From Calothrix anomala FACHB-343 (GTDB lineage Bacteria > Cyanobacteriota > Cyanobacteriia > Cyanobacteriales > Nostocaceae), in assembly GCF_014696435.1 (NCBI RefSeq), contig NZ_JACJQG010000077.1, forward strand, positions 1-47,345: a stretch of 47,345 nt of DNA, given 5' to 3'. Shown here piece after piece: positions 20,120 to 28,758 of the stretch (the first letter of the stretch is position 1; each line of letters opens with the position of its first letter). The position numbers were made by a program, and so were the translations under genes. The notes below the pieces were generated by a model. The model did not search any database, was not told where the DNA came from, and was given only the letters and a program-made list of their open reading frames with translations.

Positions 20120-21103
20120 ATGTTGAAACAAAATGACTCCACATCCACTCAGTCCGAACGCGAGATTATCATTACCCGTATCTTCAATGCGCCGCGAGAA
20201 CTTGTATTTCAGGCATGGACAGACCCAAAACACATTGTCCAATGGTGGGGGCCAAAAGGCTTTACAACTCGTGTAACTGAACTAGATTTGCGTCCAGGCG
20301 GTCAATCGCGGTATGTCATGGTTGGCCCCGATGGCACAGAGTACCCGGTCAAAGGTGTTTTCTTTGAAATCGTGCCTCCTGAACGGATTGTCAGCAGCGA
20401 TGAATTTGATGAAGGCTTTGAAAAAGTCATCAACGCAGATTTGCCGCAGGGAATCGTCATGACAGTGATGTTTGAAGATTTGGAAGGCAAGACTAAACTA
20501 ACTCTGCAAATTCGTCATGCAACCGAAAGCGATCGCCGCAAGCACGAACAGATGGGTGTGGTTGCTGGGTGGAATTCCAGTTTTGATTGTCTCGACGAAT
20601 TCTTGGCCAAGCAAGTTAAAAAGCAGCAGAATGGTTTTGCTGTCACGTTGCCATCAGATACGGAAATCCTGATTACTCGCATATTTAATGCCCCACGCAG
20701 ACTTGTATTTGAGGCATGGACTCAGCCCGAACATGTTAAGCGCTGGTTTGGGGGTTGTAGCAGTATGACAATGACTGTTTGTGAAATCGACCTGCGCGTG
20801 GGAGGTGCTTGGCGCTATGTCTTGCAAGACTCCAAGAACAGCACTGAACACGCATTTTCAGGAGAATATCGTGAGATTGTGCCGCCAGAAAGATTGGTAA
20901 CTACTGAAATATATGAACCTGTTCCCAATAGCGACCATGTCAATATTCTCACCCTGACTGAGCTTGAGGGAAAAACAACTCTCCATATATACATCCAACA
21001 CCAGTCAACAGAACAACGCGATGGACATCTCCAATCTGGTATGGAAGAGGGACTGAGCGAAACTCTCAACCGTCTCGAAGAACTCCTGAAATCCATAGGA
21101 TGA
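20120..21103 (+). CDS. Tandem SRPBCC (AHSA1-like) domain protein
   Basis: A 327-residue fusion of two homologous SRPBCC domains. Domain 1 is about residues 12-155 (IITRIFNAPRELVFQAWTD, WWGPKGF, GVFFEIVPPERIV); domain 2 about 178-325 (ILITRIFNAPRRLVFEAWTQ, RWFGG, GEYREIVPPERLV). Both end with the helix that closes the hydrophobic cavity. The fold binds hydrophobic ligands; single-domain relatives are usual beside this ArsR subgroup, so the duplication in one chain is less common. AGGAG precedes the ATG and the gene follows arsR in the same operon. Substrate unknown. Confidence 0.9.
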   Translation: MLKQNDSTSTQSEREIIITRIFNAPRELVFQAWTDPKHIVQWWGPKGFTTRVTELDLRPGGQSRYVMVGPDGTEYPVKGVFFEIVPPERIVSSDEFDEGFEKVINADLPQGIVMTVMFEDLEGKTKLTLQIRHATESDRRKHEQMGVVAGWNSSFDCLDEFLAKQVKKQQNGFAVTLPSDTEILITRIFNAPRRLVFEAWTQPEHVKRWFGGCSSMTMTVCEIDLRVGGAWRYVLQDSKNSTEHAFSGEYREIVPPERLVTTEIYEPVPNSDHVNILTLTELEGKTTLHIYIQHQSTEQRDGHLQSGMEEGLSETLNRLEELLKSIG

Positions 21104-21365
21104 CAATGCTACAAGGGATAGCATTTTGAACAACCCTGCTGCATGAGTTTTCCCGCGATCGCTGTAGGCATAAAACCTAGCTAGGGAAATATAAAAGAAT
21201 GTGACAGATAGGTAAGGGCACAAGTATTGCTGTACCCTTACCCATAATTTATGTGTCGCGAACAGCACTGAATTTTTACGGAATCTGCGGTTCGATTTTA
21301 ATTGCTAAACCGCAAATTGATTCCAGGAACCGAAATGCGCGATCGCTTTCTACAGTCAGTTGTGT

Positions 21366-23132
21366 TCAAATGACGAAGTTAATAACTCGACCGGGAACGT
21401 AAACCACACGCTGAACCTCCTGATTTTTGAGATACCATTGAACTGCTTTTGTTTGTTTGGCGATCGCCATCGCTTCCTGCTGTGAAGCCTCCGGTGAAAC
21501 GGTAATTGTAGTACGAGTACGTCCATTAATTTGTACTGCGACTGTTACCTGTTCGATAATCAACAATTCTGGCTCGAACTGGGGAAAAGTCTGCTGATGA
21601 ATCGAGCCTGATTCACCTAATTGCTGCCAGAGTTCTTCCGTCACATGGGGTGCAAAGGGAGCCAACATCAACAGATATGACTTCAATTCCACCTCTGCAA
21701 TACTCGACTTTGACTGCAACACATTGAAATAACTCATCAAAGCAGCGATCGCTGTATTGTATTTCAGCGATTGCATATCCTCAGAAATCTTGTGGATTGT
21801 TTGATGTAAACGTCGCTGTGATGCCAAATCTGGTGGATTTGGTTGCAAACTAGTTTTGTGTTTGCTCACCCATTGATACACTCGATCCAAGAATCGCCGC
21901 ATACCAGCAATCCCGCGATCGCAAAAATCGCCACCTTGGTCGTATGGCCCCAAAAACATCAAGTAAGTCCGCAATGTATCTGCACCATATTCCTCAATGT
22001 AGCCATCGGGATTCACCACATTGCCCTTGGATTTGCTCATTTTGGCACCCTGCTTAGTCAGCAATCCGTGGGCGCGGAATCGCTCAAAGGGTTCCTCAAA
22101 AGGGATATGCCCCAAATCATGCAACACCATTGTGATGAATCGACTGTACAACAGATGCAGCACAGAATGTTCTGCGCCACCAATATACATATCCACAGGT
22201 AACCATTTAGCTGTAATTGCTCCATCAAATGGAACATCAGAGCGATCGCTTGATGGATAGCGCAAAAAATACCAGGCAGAATCCAAAAAGTTATCAGACA
22301 CATCCGTTTCTCGTCGTGCTGCACCACCACAGCCAGGACAGATTGTATTGACGAATTCTGGAATGTCTGCCAAAGGTGAATTCCCAGTTCCTTGAGGCAA
22401 CCAATTCTCAGTTTCTGGTAACTGCACTGGCAATTGCTCCTCCGGAACGGGCACTGTACCGCAGCGGGAGCAGTAAATAATCGGAATCGGCGGGCCCCAA
22501 TAGCGTTGTCGTGAAATTAACCAATCTCGCAAGTGATACTGCACTGTGCCATCTATTTCGTCACGCCCAATCCAGTTGCGTTGAGCCGTTTTGACTTTTT
22601 CTGACCAGTCCAATCGCTCCAAATTGTCTAACAACCTTTGAGCATACTGAGTGATTTTGAAAAACCACTGTTCCAATTCTCGTTGTATGACAATGGTATT
22701 GCAGCGTTCGCATTCGCCCCCTATCACCTGCTCATCAGCAAGTACTGTCTTGCATGAAGGACACCAATTCACTGCCGCTTTTTTGCGAACGGCTAACCCA
22801 GCTTTGAACAACTGCAAGAAAATCCACTGCGTCCATTTATAATACGCGGGCTCGGTAGTCTGAATTTCGTGATTCCAACAGAAACGATTGCCAATTCTTT
22901 GCAACTGCGTTTCTCGAAATCGCTTCACATTACGCGCCGTCAATTCACGGGGATGAACGCCTTGCTTAATGGCAAAATTTTCGCTGTGAATACCAAAAGC
23001 ATCAAAGCCCATTGGCTCAAATACCGCTTTGCCTTGCATCGCCATGAAACGACCGTATATGTCTGCTCCGGTAAAAGCATAGACATTCCCAACGTGCAAA
23101 CCCTCTGCTGAGGGATAGGGGAACATCATCAA
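21366..23132 (-). CDS. Leucyl-tRNA synthetase-like protein lacking the CP1 editing domain
   Basis: Class I synthetase of the LeuRS type. Numbered from the TTG at 23132 it has 588 residues: HVGN at 13-16 (HIGH motif with final N), zinc-ribbon cysteines 124/127/141/144, NWIGR at 186-190, LISRQRYWG at about 205-213, a second Cys pair set 221/224 and 265/268, KMSKS at 364-368, then the anticodon-binding helices and a C-terminal VPGR-VN-V end. In normal LeuRS some 180 residues of editing domain lie between NWIGR and SRQRYWG; here there are about ten, so the editing domain is gone. I infer a second, non-housekeeping LeuRS-like enzyme: a drug-insensitive copy, or a supplier of aminoacyl-AMP/tRNA to a side pathway. 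The N-terminus is problematic: conserved-looking residues (FTYDHRAIEARWQSIW) continue upstream to 23309 without ATG, GTG or another TTG. Confidence 0.9.
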   Translation of the reverse strand: MMMFPYPSAEGLHVGNVYAFTGADIYGRFMAMQGKAVFEPMGFDAFGIHSENFAIKQGVHPRELTARNVKRFRETQLQRIGNRFCWNHEIQTTEPAYYKWTQWIFLQLFKAGLAVRKKAAVNWCPSCKTVLADEQVIGGECERCNTIVIQRELEQWFFKITQYAQRLLDNLERLDWSEKVKTAQRNWIGRDEIDGTVQYHLRDWLISRQRYWGPPIPIIYCSRCGTVPVPEEQLPVQLPETENWLPQGTGNSPLADIPEFVNTICPGCGGAARRETDVSDNFLDSAWYFLRYPSSDRSDVPFDGAITAKWLPVDMYIGGAEHSVLHLLYSRFITMVLHDLGHIPFEEPFERFRAHGLLTKQGAKMSKSKGNVVNPDGYIEEYGADTLRTYLMFLGPYDQGGDFCDRGIAGMRRFLDRVYQWVSKHKTSLQPNPPDLASQRRLHQTIHKISEDMQSLKYNTAIAALMSYFNVLQSKSSIAEVELKSYLLMLAPFAPHVTEELWQQLGESGSIHQQTFPQFEPELLIIEQVTVAVQINGRTRTTITVSPEASQQEAMAIAKQTKAVQWYLKNQEVQRVVYVPGRVINFVI

Positions 23133-23309
23133 ATTGTAAAAAGGTTGAGCAGTTGTTGCTAAATCGACCTCATGCAGTTGGGTTTGCTGCCAGATGGATT
23201 GCCATCGAGCTTCGATTGCACGGTGATCGTAAGTAAAAGAAGGTGGAATAGAGTTGATCGGATCTCTTTGATCCGGCTTTATAGGTCTCAGTCGTGCATC
23301 ATAAAATTC
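23133..23309 (-). other. Open N-terminal extension of the LeuRS-like gene without a start codon
   Basis: The LeuRS-like frame stays open for 59 codons beyond the TTG. It encodes a stretch with YDHRAIEARWQSIWQQ, which aligns in kind with the first helix of LeuRS proteins (Y-P--IE--WQ--W). The stop TGA is at 23310-23312. The only near-cognate starts are CTG at 23289-23291 and a few ATT/ATC/ATA codons. An ATG-ATG in another frame at about 23302 leads to TGA after four codons. A frameshift near 23295-23305 or CTG initiation would explain this. Confidence 0.6.
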
Positions 23310-23509
23310 TCAATGTCTACCTGTAATATAATTGTAATACACTCAATAGAGTTTGTTGCCAAATTCTAACTAGGGAAGTACTCCCATTTTCGATTCCTGA
23401 GATTGGCTACAATGAAAATTTAGATATTACGGAAAGTCAGCGGGAAAAGCCACTCCATCTAGATTCGTTAACTGCTGACACTCTATGCGCTGTAGCTAGA
23501 CGGAGGAAA

Positions 23510-24622
23510 ATGGCTAAGAATCCTATAGAAATTAGAACCAAGAAATATTTCCACCTTAGTTCACAAATTGCTCAGTTAGATAATGCACAATTGCTTTCTT
23601 TGTTTAACAATAGTGAATCGAATGATTCAAGTACAGGTTGGGGGAGAAATTACACCATAACTCTGGAAGAATACCAGGTTTTTGTGAAACTTGTTCCTGT
23701 GACGGACATCGAATTTGACAACCTCTTTTCTACCAAAAACCTCTATAACTTACCGACTTACTGTAATTACGGCTTAGGTTCCACTGGTTTTGGAGTCTTC
23801 CGGGAACTCGTAACCCATATCAAGACAACTAACTGGGTATTAGCAGGTGAAATTGCCACTTTCCCCTTGATGTACCATTATCGGATTATTCCCTTCTCTG
23901 GGCAGCGTACTGATGTTGATAGAGAGCATTACAAAAGTTACATAGAATACTGGGGTAATAGTGAGAACGCCGGGAAATATTTATTAGATAGAGCAAATGC
24001 CAACTATGAATTAGTTCTGTTCCTAGAATACATTCCCCATATTTTGGAAACATGGCTACTCTTAAACCCCGACAAACTTCAGCAACCCTTGGATGAGTTA
24101 CGCACAACGATTGACTTTTTGAGAATGAAGGAAATCATCCACTTTGACGCACATTTTCGTAATGTTCTCACTGATGGCGAGCAGATTTATTTAAGCGATT
24201 TTGGCTTGGTACTGGACAAAAGTTTTGCATTAACAACAGAAGAAAAATCTTTTTTTGAGCGGAACAAATTTTACGATTACGGCGAAGTTATGCGAAATCT
24301 GGGTCTTTTGATTCGCGCACCTTATGATTCATGTTCAGAAAACGACCAACGCAGAATCAGAGAAAAATATAGCATTCAAGAAAGTTTAAAACCTTATGAA
24401 CAGCGCTCAATATTACTCGACAACATCGAACAAATATATGCTGACGGCGATATTAAGTTAAATGATTTCTACGTTGCCAGCATTGTTAAATACCGTAGCA
24501 TCATTACGCTCATGCAAAACTTCTTTGCTGCCATGTGGGATAACAAAAACAAGGATACGAAATTTCCACACGCAGAACTAGAGCGGCTGCTCAAAGAGAC
24601 AGGATTTATTCGTAGCGCTTAA
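23510..24622 (+). CDS. Protein-kinase-fold phosphotransferase of unknown substrate
   Basis: A 370-residue protein with the kinase/aminoglycoside-phosphotransferase catalytic core: a possible ATP lysine K60 (VFVKLVP), the catalytic loop HFDAHFRNVL (D213, N218) and SDFGL (D230). Such H-D-x-H-x-x-N loops are found in APH-like and lipopolysaccharide-kinase-like families rather than in Hanks kinases. Sequence upstream of the catalytic loop is not recognisable. GGAGG lies only 3 nt before the ATG, tight for a ribosome site; the frame is open upstream to about 23325 with no start. It is divergent from the LeuRS-like gene, 220-380 bp away, so the two may share regulation. Confidence 0.7.
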   Translation: MAKNPIEIRTKKYFHLSSQIAQLDNAQLLSLFNNSESNDSSTGWGRNYTITLEEYQVFVKLVPVTDIEFDNLFSTKNLYNLPTYCNYGLGSTGFGVFRELVTHIKTTNWVLAGEIATFPLMYHYRIIPFSGQRTDVDREHYKSYIEYWGNSENAGKYLLDRANANYELVLFLEYIPHILETWLLLNPDKLQQPLDELRTTIDFLRMKEIIHFDAHFRNVLTDGEQIYLSDFGLVLDKSFALTTEEKSFFERNKFYDYGEVMRNLGLLIRAPYDSCSENDQRRIREKYSIQESLKPYEQRSILLDNIEQIYADGDIKLNDFYVASIVKYRSIITLMQNFFAAMWDNKNKDTKFPHAELERLLKETGFIRSA

Positions 24623-24686
24623 TAACACGGCAGATAGTTCTCTTTTAATATTATTAATTGGTGCGGTACGCGTATTTTTGAGAACT

Positions 24687-25004
24687 TTAATTTTGACTTT
24701 GCAAATATTCTGCATATTCAATCTTGAATTCGTGTGCATTCTTGAAATCAGTAGAAAACTGCGAAAGCACTTCTACAACAGCATCTGTATCAGTTTGGGC
24801 TAAAGCGATAATTCCGGGCTGTTGAGGGATGCGAAACTGGTTGTGGTCGTGAAAAGTAATTGTGACAATTGTTCCTAGCGAATCTCCTTCTCTTGACTTG
24901 ATAGTACTCCACATCCAACGCTGTTGATTTGTTTCTTCACGATTACCACCAGCGTGGAAACGCATACCCAAAAACTCCATCCCCTTGTGGGTGGAGTTTT
25001 TCAT
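24687..25004 (-). CDS. Hypothetical protein
   Basis: A frame of up to 105 residues, not recognised. It has a beta-rich centre (GTIVTITFHDHNQFRIP) and an amphipathic C-terminal helix. The first ATG lies at the edge of the terminator hairpin of the upstream SMR gene, so a later start (MEFLGM at 24980 or MRFHAGGN at 24965) is more likely, giving 92-97 residues. It is tail-to-tail with the kinase-fold gene. No family assigned. Confidence 0.5.
   Translation of the reverse strand: MKNSTHKGMEFLGMRFHAGGNREETNQQRWMWSTIKSREGDSLGTIVTITFHDHNQFRIPQQPGIIALAQTDTDAVVEVLSQFSTDFKNAHEFKIEYAEYLQSQN
24970..25001 (-). terminator. Rho-independent terminator of the SMR gene
   Basis: AAAAACTCCA (24970-24979) pairs with TGGAGTTTTT (24992-25001), and CCC/GGG extends the stem past one bulge. 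On the minus strand the right arm supplies GGAGTTTTTGGG. It lies 48 bp past the SMR stop codon. Confidence 0.7.
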
Positions 25005-25048
25005 TTCTAAGTTCTGATAGCGGACACAATATTATTTTGATGCTGCAA

Positions 25049-25369
25049 CTAGTGTGAGGAGAGAAGTCTCAGACCCAGCACGCCTGCGATAATTAAGCCA
25101 ATGCAGAAAAAGCGCCTGAATTCAGCAGATTCTCCCAACAGAATTACACCTAGCAAAGCAGTACCTGCTGCTCCTATACCAGTCCAGACTGCATAGGCAG
25201 TACCTACTGGTAGTGTGCGGAGTGCTATTGACAGGAAAACAAAACTCACTACCATGCAACTAACAGTAGCGATGCTAGGAACAAGCTTGGTAAATCCTTG
25301 TGTATACTTCAGACCAATTGCCCATCCCATCTCCAGTAAACCAGCTATCAGCAGGTAAATCCAAGCCAT
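25049..25369 (-). CDS. SMR-family small exporter, SugE/Gdx type
   Basis: A 106-residue, four-helix membrane protein of the small multidrug resistance family, a proton-driven antiporter acting as an antiparallel dimer. [22 protein letters not shown] has the essential glutamate E13 of helix 1, and the GLKYT/KLVPS segment plus [18 protein letters not shown] match the SugE/Gdx branch, which exports guanidinium, rather than the EmrE branch. The start is set at the ATG at 25367-25369 because GAGGAGA lies 6 nt before it and it gives the normal length; a TTG further upstream would add 14 non-conserved residues. No guanidine riboswitch is recognisable upstream. Confidence 0.88.
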   Translation of the reverse strand: MAWIYLLIAGLLEMGWAIGLKYTQGFTKLVPSIATVSCMVVSFVFLSIALRTLPVGTAYAVWTGIGAAGTALLGVILLGESAEFRRFFCIGLIIAGVLGLRLLSSH

Positions 25370-25411
25370 CGTTTTCTCCTCTACTGTTTGCATGCGATCG
25401 CTCTTGTGCAA

Positions 25412-25779
25412 CCCTAATAGTAATCATCAGCACATTTTTCATTTACAGAGAAAAAGCATCCAAATAGTAGGATTGTACTGTAAAGCGAAAAAAGTATGAA
25501 CTACCTTTGGTATTTTGCGCTCTACAGCCACTTGATATTTATCTCTCAAAAGGCATAACTCTTAAACAGGTCTTCAGTAGGAATATCAAATTGTCCACCA
25601 ATTTCTCAAAGCATCTGCTTTGGTGTTACCAATTCTATAAAAGCTACAAGACAACCATCACCCTGTAGTTGTTACACTACCTAGCCAAAACAGATTACCA
25701 CTACTATCCTCACCAGCTATGAGGATAGAACTGAAGTTTTACCAGATAATTGAAGTGTAATCACCTGAAAAATTAGCAA
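25412..25779. other. Intergenic region, possible gene remnant on the minus strand
   Basis: No intact gene. On the minus strand around 25740-25600 a frame reads SSILIAGEDSSGNLFWLG, then a TGA, then SFYRIGNTKADALRNWW, suggestive of a decayed coding region, but I cannot name it. Confidence 0.25.
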
Positions 25780-26019
25780 ATGATACTTATGTCGGAAATT
25801 GAAGACTTGGGAGTTACTGTAGAAGAGTATTTAGATGGATTAACAGCAGGGATTGATATTTTAGAATTGAAGCGCTTAGAAGCAAGGGGAATTCCTACCC
25901 ATTTAGCTTTAGAAGTTATGACTATTACACCAAAGGTAATTGATGGCACAGCAACCCCTGAAGAAATTGTCAGGGGAATCATGATTTTGACACCATCCCT
26001 GAGACAACAGCTTGAATAA
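25780..26019 (+). CDS. Small hypothetical acidic protein
   Basis: A 79-residue (or 76 from the second ATG at 25789, MSEIEDLG) soluble protein, probably helical: VEEYLDGLTAGIDILELKRLEARGIPTHLALEVMTITPKVIDGTATPEEIVRGI contains amphipathic repeats. Not recognised. It precedes the NUDIX gene by about 70 bp on the same strand and may be co-transcribed. Note that the phrase given here is split by known helix breaks (GIP, TP), consistent with a three-helix bundle. Confidence 0.5.
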   Translation: MILMSEIEDLGVTVEEYLDGLTAGIDILELKRLEARGIPTHLALEVMTITPKVIDGTATPEEIVRGIMILTPSLRQQLE

Positions 26020-26086
26020 TGAGAGAGAATTACCAATATTGGTTAACTTTGGATTGTCATCTTATATCAGTGCTTATTTTATCTGT

Positions 26087-26596
26087 ATGATGCAAGATTT
26101 AGAGATACTTGACATTGTAGATGAAAATGATTGCGTTATCGCACAAAAGAAACGCTCAGAAATATATAGTCAAGGGTTGTGCAATTTTAGAGTTGTCAAT
26201 GCTTTTGTCGTTAATTCACTAGGACAACTTTGGATACCTCGCCGTTCTGCACAAAAACGGATTTTTCCCCTTTGTCTTGATGTCAGTATGGGTGGTCATG
26301 TGGAAAGTGGAGAAACTTACGAAGATGCTCTGCAACGTGAACTCAAAGAAGAATTAAACCTAGATTTAAACATGCTTAATCCGCAGTTATTGGGTTATTT
26401 AACACCACATGAATATCAAGTTTCTGCTTTTATGAAAGTTTATGAAATCACATTAGATTATGAACCAGATTACAATCAGAATGATTTTATTGAAAGTTTT
26501 TGGTTATCTCCTTCTGATTTAATAGAATGGTTAAATAAAGGTGAACCTGCAAAAAGTGACTTGAGCAAACTTGTGCAGATATTTTATGCAAATTAA
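26087..26596 (+). CDS. NUDIX hydrolase
   Basis: About 169 residues. The Nudix box is nearly complete: G-HVESG-E-TYEDALQ-RELKEEL, binding the divalent metal that helps hydrolyse a nucleoside diphosphate linked to another group; the usual final G is N here. The N-terminus (ILDIVDENDCVIAQKKRSEIY) and GQLWIPRRSAQKRIFPLCLDVSMGGHV resemble the YfcD/IPP-isomerase-like branch. The start is chosen at ATG 26087 (or 26090), since the 25 codons upstream depend on a TTG and read as non-conserved. No ribosome site is evident. Substrate unknown. Confidence 0.88.
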   Translation: MMQDLEILDIVDENDCVIAQKKRSEIYSQGLCNFRVVNAFVVNSLGQLWIPRRSAQKRIFPLCLDVSMGGHVESGETYEDALQRELKEELNLDLNMLNPQLLGYLTPHEYQVSAFMKVYEITLDYEPDYNQNDFIESFWLSPSDLIEWLNKGEPAKSDLSKLVQIFYAN

Positions 26597-26642
26597 ACTC
26601 GACTCTTGAGGACTAAAATTCAAGCAAGGAAAAATAGCGTAT

Positions 26643-26780
26643 GTAGGCGATACCTGCAGTGGGCTACGCCTACGCTCCTGTTGCATTTACTAGTTGTTTG
26701 GAGATAGCATGAGGTAAAGTGGTAGCGAAAGTAGTTTAATTGGTAGTTGTCCATAGGTAAACATTTATCGCAGGTATCGC
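26643..26780. repeat. Dispersed GC-rich inverted repeats
   Basis: GTAGGCG...CGCCTAC (about 26643-26673) forms one palindromic repeat, and GCGATACCTGC (26647-26657) recurs inverted as GCAGGTATCGC (26770-26780). GTAGGCGTAGCCC-type repeats also appear near 29002 and are common in Nostocales intergenic DNA. Confidence 0.5.
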
Positions 26781-26824
26781 ACTCCATCCTTTAGCAACAT
26801 AAAACCCTAGAGGAAAATTTAAAT

Positions 26825-27148
26825 ATGTCAAAGAAAGAAAGAAGATTTAAGGCAGTTAGTTCTCTTGATGATGTGGAAATTATTATTCAGGAGCCATGTC
26901 AGGTTCGTTGGGCAGATATGGAAGGTGATAATGATGTGAGAAAATGTCATTATTGTCAATTAAATGTTTACAACTTTTTAAGCAAGTCTCCTCATGAAAT
27001 TCTCAATTTAATTAATCTCCATGAAGGCAAACTTTGCGCTCAGTTTTTTGCTCGTTATGATGGGACAATGACGATGGAATCATGCCAAGAAAAACAAAAA
27101 AATAATGGGATTGCTAGAGGTAAAATTCGGGTGATAAGGAGATTATAA
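26825..27148 (+). CDS. Small cysteine-motif protein of unknown function
   Basis: A 107-residue soluble protein. The pattern PCQVRWADMEGDNDVRKCHYCQLNV, with C-x-x-C, then LCAQFFARYDGTMTMESC, matches a widespread unnamed family (PC--W--M-GD---R-C--C---VYN ... LC-RF--R-DGT ... -C). The four to five cysteines suggest a zinc or redox site. No transmembrane segment or signal. AGAGG precedes the ATG by 9 nt. It stands alone. Confidence 0.6.
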   Translation: MSKKERRFKAVSSLDDVEIIIQEPCQVRWADMEGDNDVRKCHYCQLNVYNFLSKSPHEILNLINLHEGKLCAQFFARYDGTMTMESCQEKQKNNGIARGKIRVIRRL

Positions 27149-27552
27149 TAATAATTGCTTAAATGGAGATTGCCGATAAAAATAATATAAATAATCTTTA
27201 TTCTGACAATGTGTATTGAAAACTATTTAATAACTGAGTATTTTTATAAACAGCAATTATAACTATTGGGAAGTGCGATAAATAATTGCTATACTGGGAG
27301 AAAATTTTTGCTGGATTGTTCTTAATCGTAAATTTTTCTTAGAGGAAATAGAGGATAGATGCGATCGCACATTTACGGATTAGTTATCTGGGAAATTGGG
27401 CGCAGGGGCGATCGCTGAAATGAGAATTCGGTTTTTTTAACTTTATGCTTTTAATAGATGTTGTAGCGATCGCTTTAGCTGCTTTTATCCTTACCCGTTG
27501 ATATAACCAAGTGTGTAAGCTCTCAGTTAACTGCTATCTTAAATAAAAAACT
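27149..27552. other. Intergenic, no gene seen
   Basis: AT-rich with four HIP1 sites between 27360 and 27475. No coding frame longer than about 25 codons looks real. Confidence 0.45.
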
Positions 27553-27572
27553 TGCATTCTTGCAAGAATGCA
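27553..27572. promoter_or_regulatory. 20-bp perfect palindrome before the SDR gene
   Basis: TGCATTCTTGCAAGAATGCA is its own reverse complement. It lies 49 bp before the preferred SDR start codon and overlaps an alternative upstream ATG. A perfect palindrome of this size is likely an operator for a dimeric repressor (TetR-like or similar) not encoded nearby. Confidence 0.5.
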
Positions 27573-27621
27573 CCTGTTTCAGACAAATATTTTCAACCCA
27601 ATAACTACAGGGATCGCAGGC

Positions 27622-28371
27622 ATGACAAAACTAGAGGGGAAAGTCGCAGTTGTTACAGGTGCGTCTAAAGGCATCGGTGCGTCGATTGCCAAACACCTGG
27701 CAGCTGAAGGTGCAGCAGTGGTTGTCAATTACGCCTCTAGCAAACAAGGGGCTGATCGCGTAGTGGATGAGATTATTAGCGCCGGTGGAAAGGCGATCTC
27801 AGTTCAGGCAAATGTTGCCAAAAAAGCAGAGATTGAACATCTGTTTACAGAAACACAGCAAGCATTCGGCAGGGTTGATATTTTGGTCAACAATGCGGGA
27901 ATTTATGAATTTTCCCCAATCGAAGACATCACCGAAGCGCACTTCCATCAGCAATTCGATATCAATGTTCTGGGATTGATCCTCACCTCGCAACAAGCCG
28001 TAAAACACTTCGACTCGGCAGGCGGCAGCATTATCAATATCAGTTCCATTGTCAGCACCCTCGCGCCCCCGAATGCTTCAATCTATAGCGCTACCAAAGC
28101 AGCTGTTGATGTCATCACGAAGTCCCTAGCTAAAGAGTTAGGCCCCCGCCGCATCCGTGTCAACTCCATCAATCCTGGCATGGTGGAAACAGAAGGTACG
28201 CACACAGCAGGAATTACCGAAAGCGAAGGTCGCCAACAAATTGAAGCGCAAACACCACTAGGTCGCATTGGACAGCCACAGGACATCGCCCCTGCTGTTG
28301 TCTTCCTTGCTTCCTCTGATTCCGCCTGGATTACTGGCGAAACGCTGTACATCAGCGGTGGGCTTCGCTAG
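27622..28371 (+). CDS. Short-chain dehydrogenase/reductase
   Basis: A 249-residue classical SDR that uses NAD(P)H on carbonyl or alcohol groups. Motifs: TGASKGIG (cofactor, residues 12-19), NNAG, the catalytic Ser in NISSI, and YSATK (Tyr, Lys). Sequence and length fit the 3-oxoacyl-ACP-reductase/glucose-1-dehydrogenase-like group, with ISGG near the end. The start is at ATG 27622 (MTKLEGKVAVVTG), as in all relatives; the open frame extends 18 codons upstream through an ATG that overlaps the perfect palindrome. Monocistronic. The substrate cannot be told. Confidence 0.92.
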   Translation: MTKLEGKVAVVTGASKGIGASIAKHLAAEGAAVVVNYASSKQGADRVVDEIISAGGKAISVQANVAKKAEIEHLFTETQQAFGRVDILVNNAGIYEFSPIEDITEAHFHQQFDINVLGLILTSQQAVKHFDSAGGSIINISSIVSTLAPPNASIYSATKAAVDVITKSLAKELGPRRIRVNSINPGMVETEGTHTAGITESEGRQQIEAQTPLGRIGQPQDIAPAVVFLASSDSAWITGETLYISGGLR

Positions 28372-28758
28372 CTTGAGATGCCTTGACCTCCTCCCCCGCT
28401 ACATTGCTCCGCGATCGCACACAATTTGAGACAGGCTACCGTATTTCATTGTTGCAAATGCACAGTTTTCCGGGAGCAAAGTCGTTGTGGGTTGAAGTAA
28501 TGACCAAAGAGGCAGGGGAGCAGGGAGCAGGGGGGAAAGTTGAGTAAATTCCACTGCCAAAAGGGATACAGAGCAACTAAATTTATTTATGAAAAAAGAA
28601 AAAATATGTATTTCGAGACACGTAGTGCAAGAAATACTGCGTCTTTATTTCAGAGCCACCGGAATTTATGTATGGGGTTCTCCCCTCTGCCCCCTGCCCC
28701 CTGCCCCTTGTCCTCTTCGTTGACGAATCAAAATAAGCGATCGCATCTCTTGCGCTGA

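Noticed and set aside
25370-25779. Guanidine riboswitch upstream of the SugE/Gdx-type gene
   Set aside because: I looked for the paired ACGR-loop hairpins and other conserved elements and could not see them.
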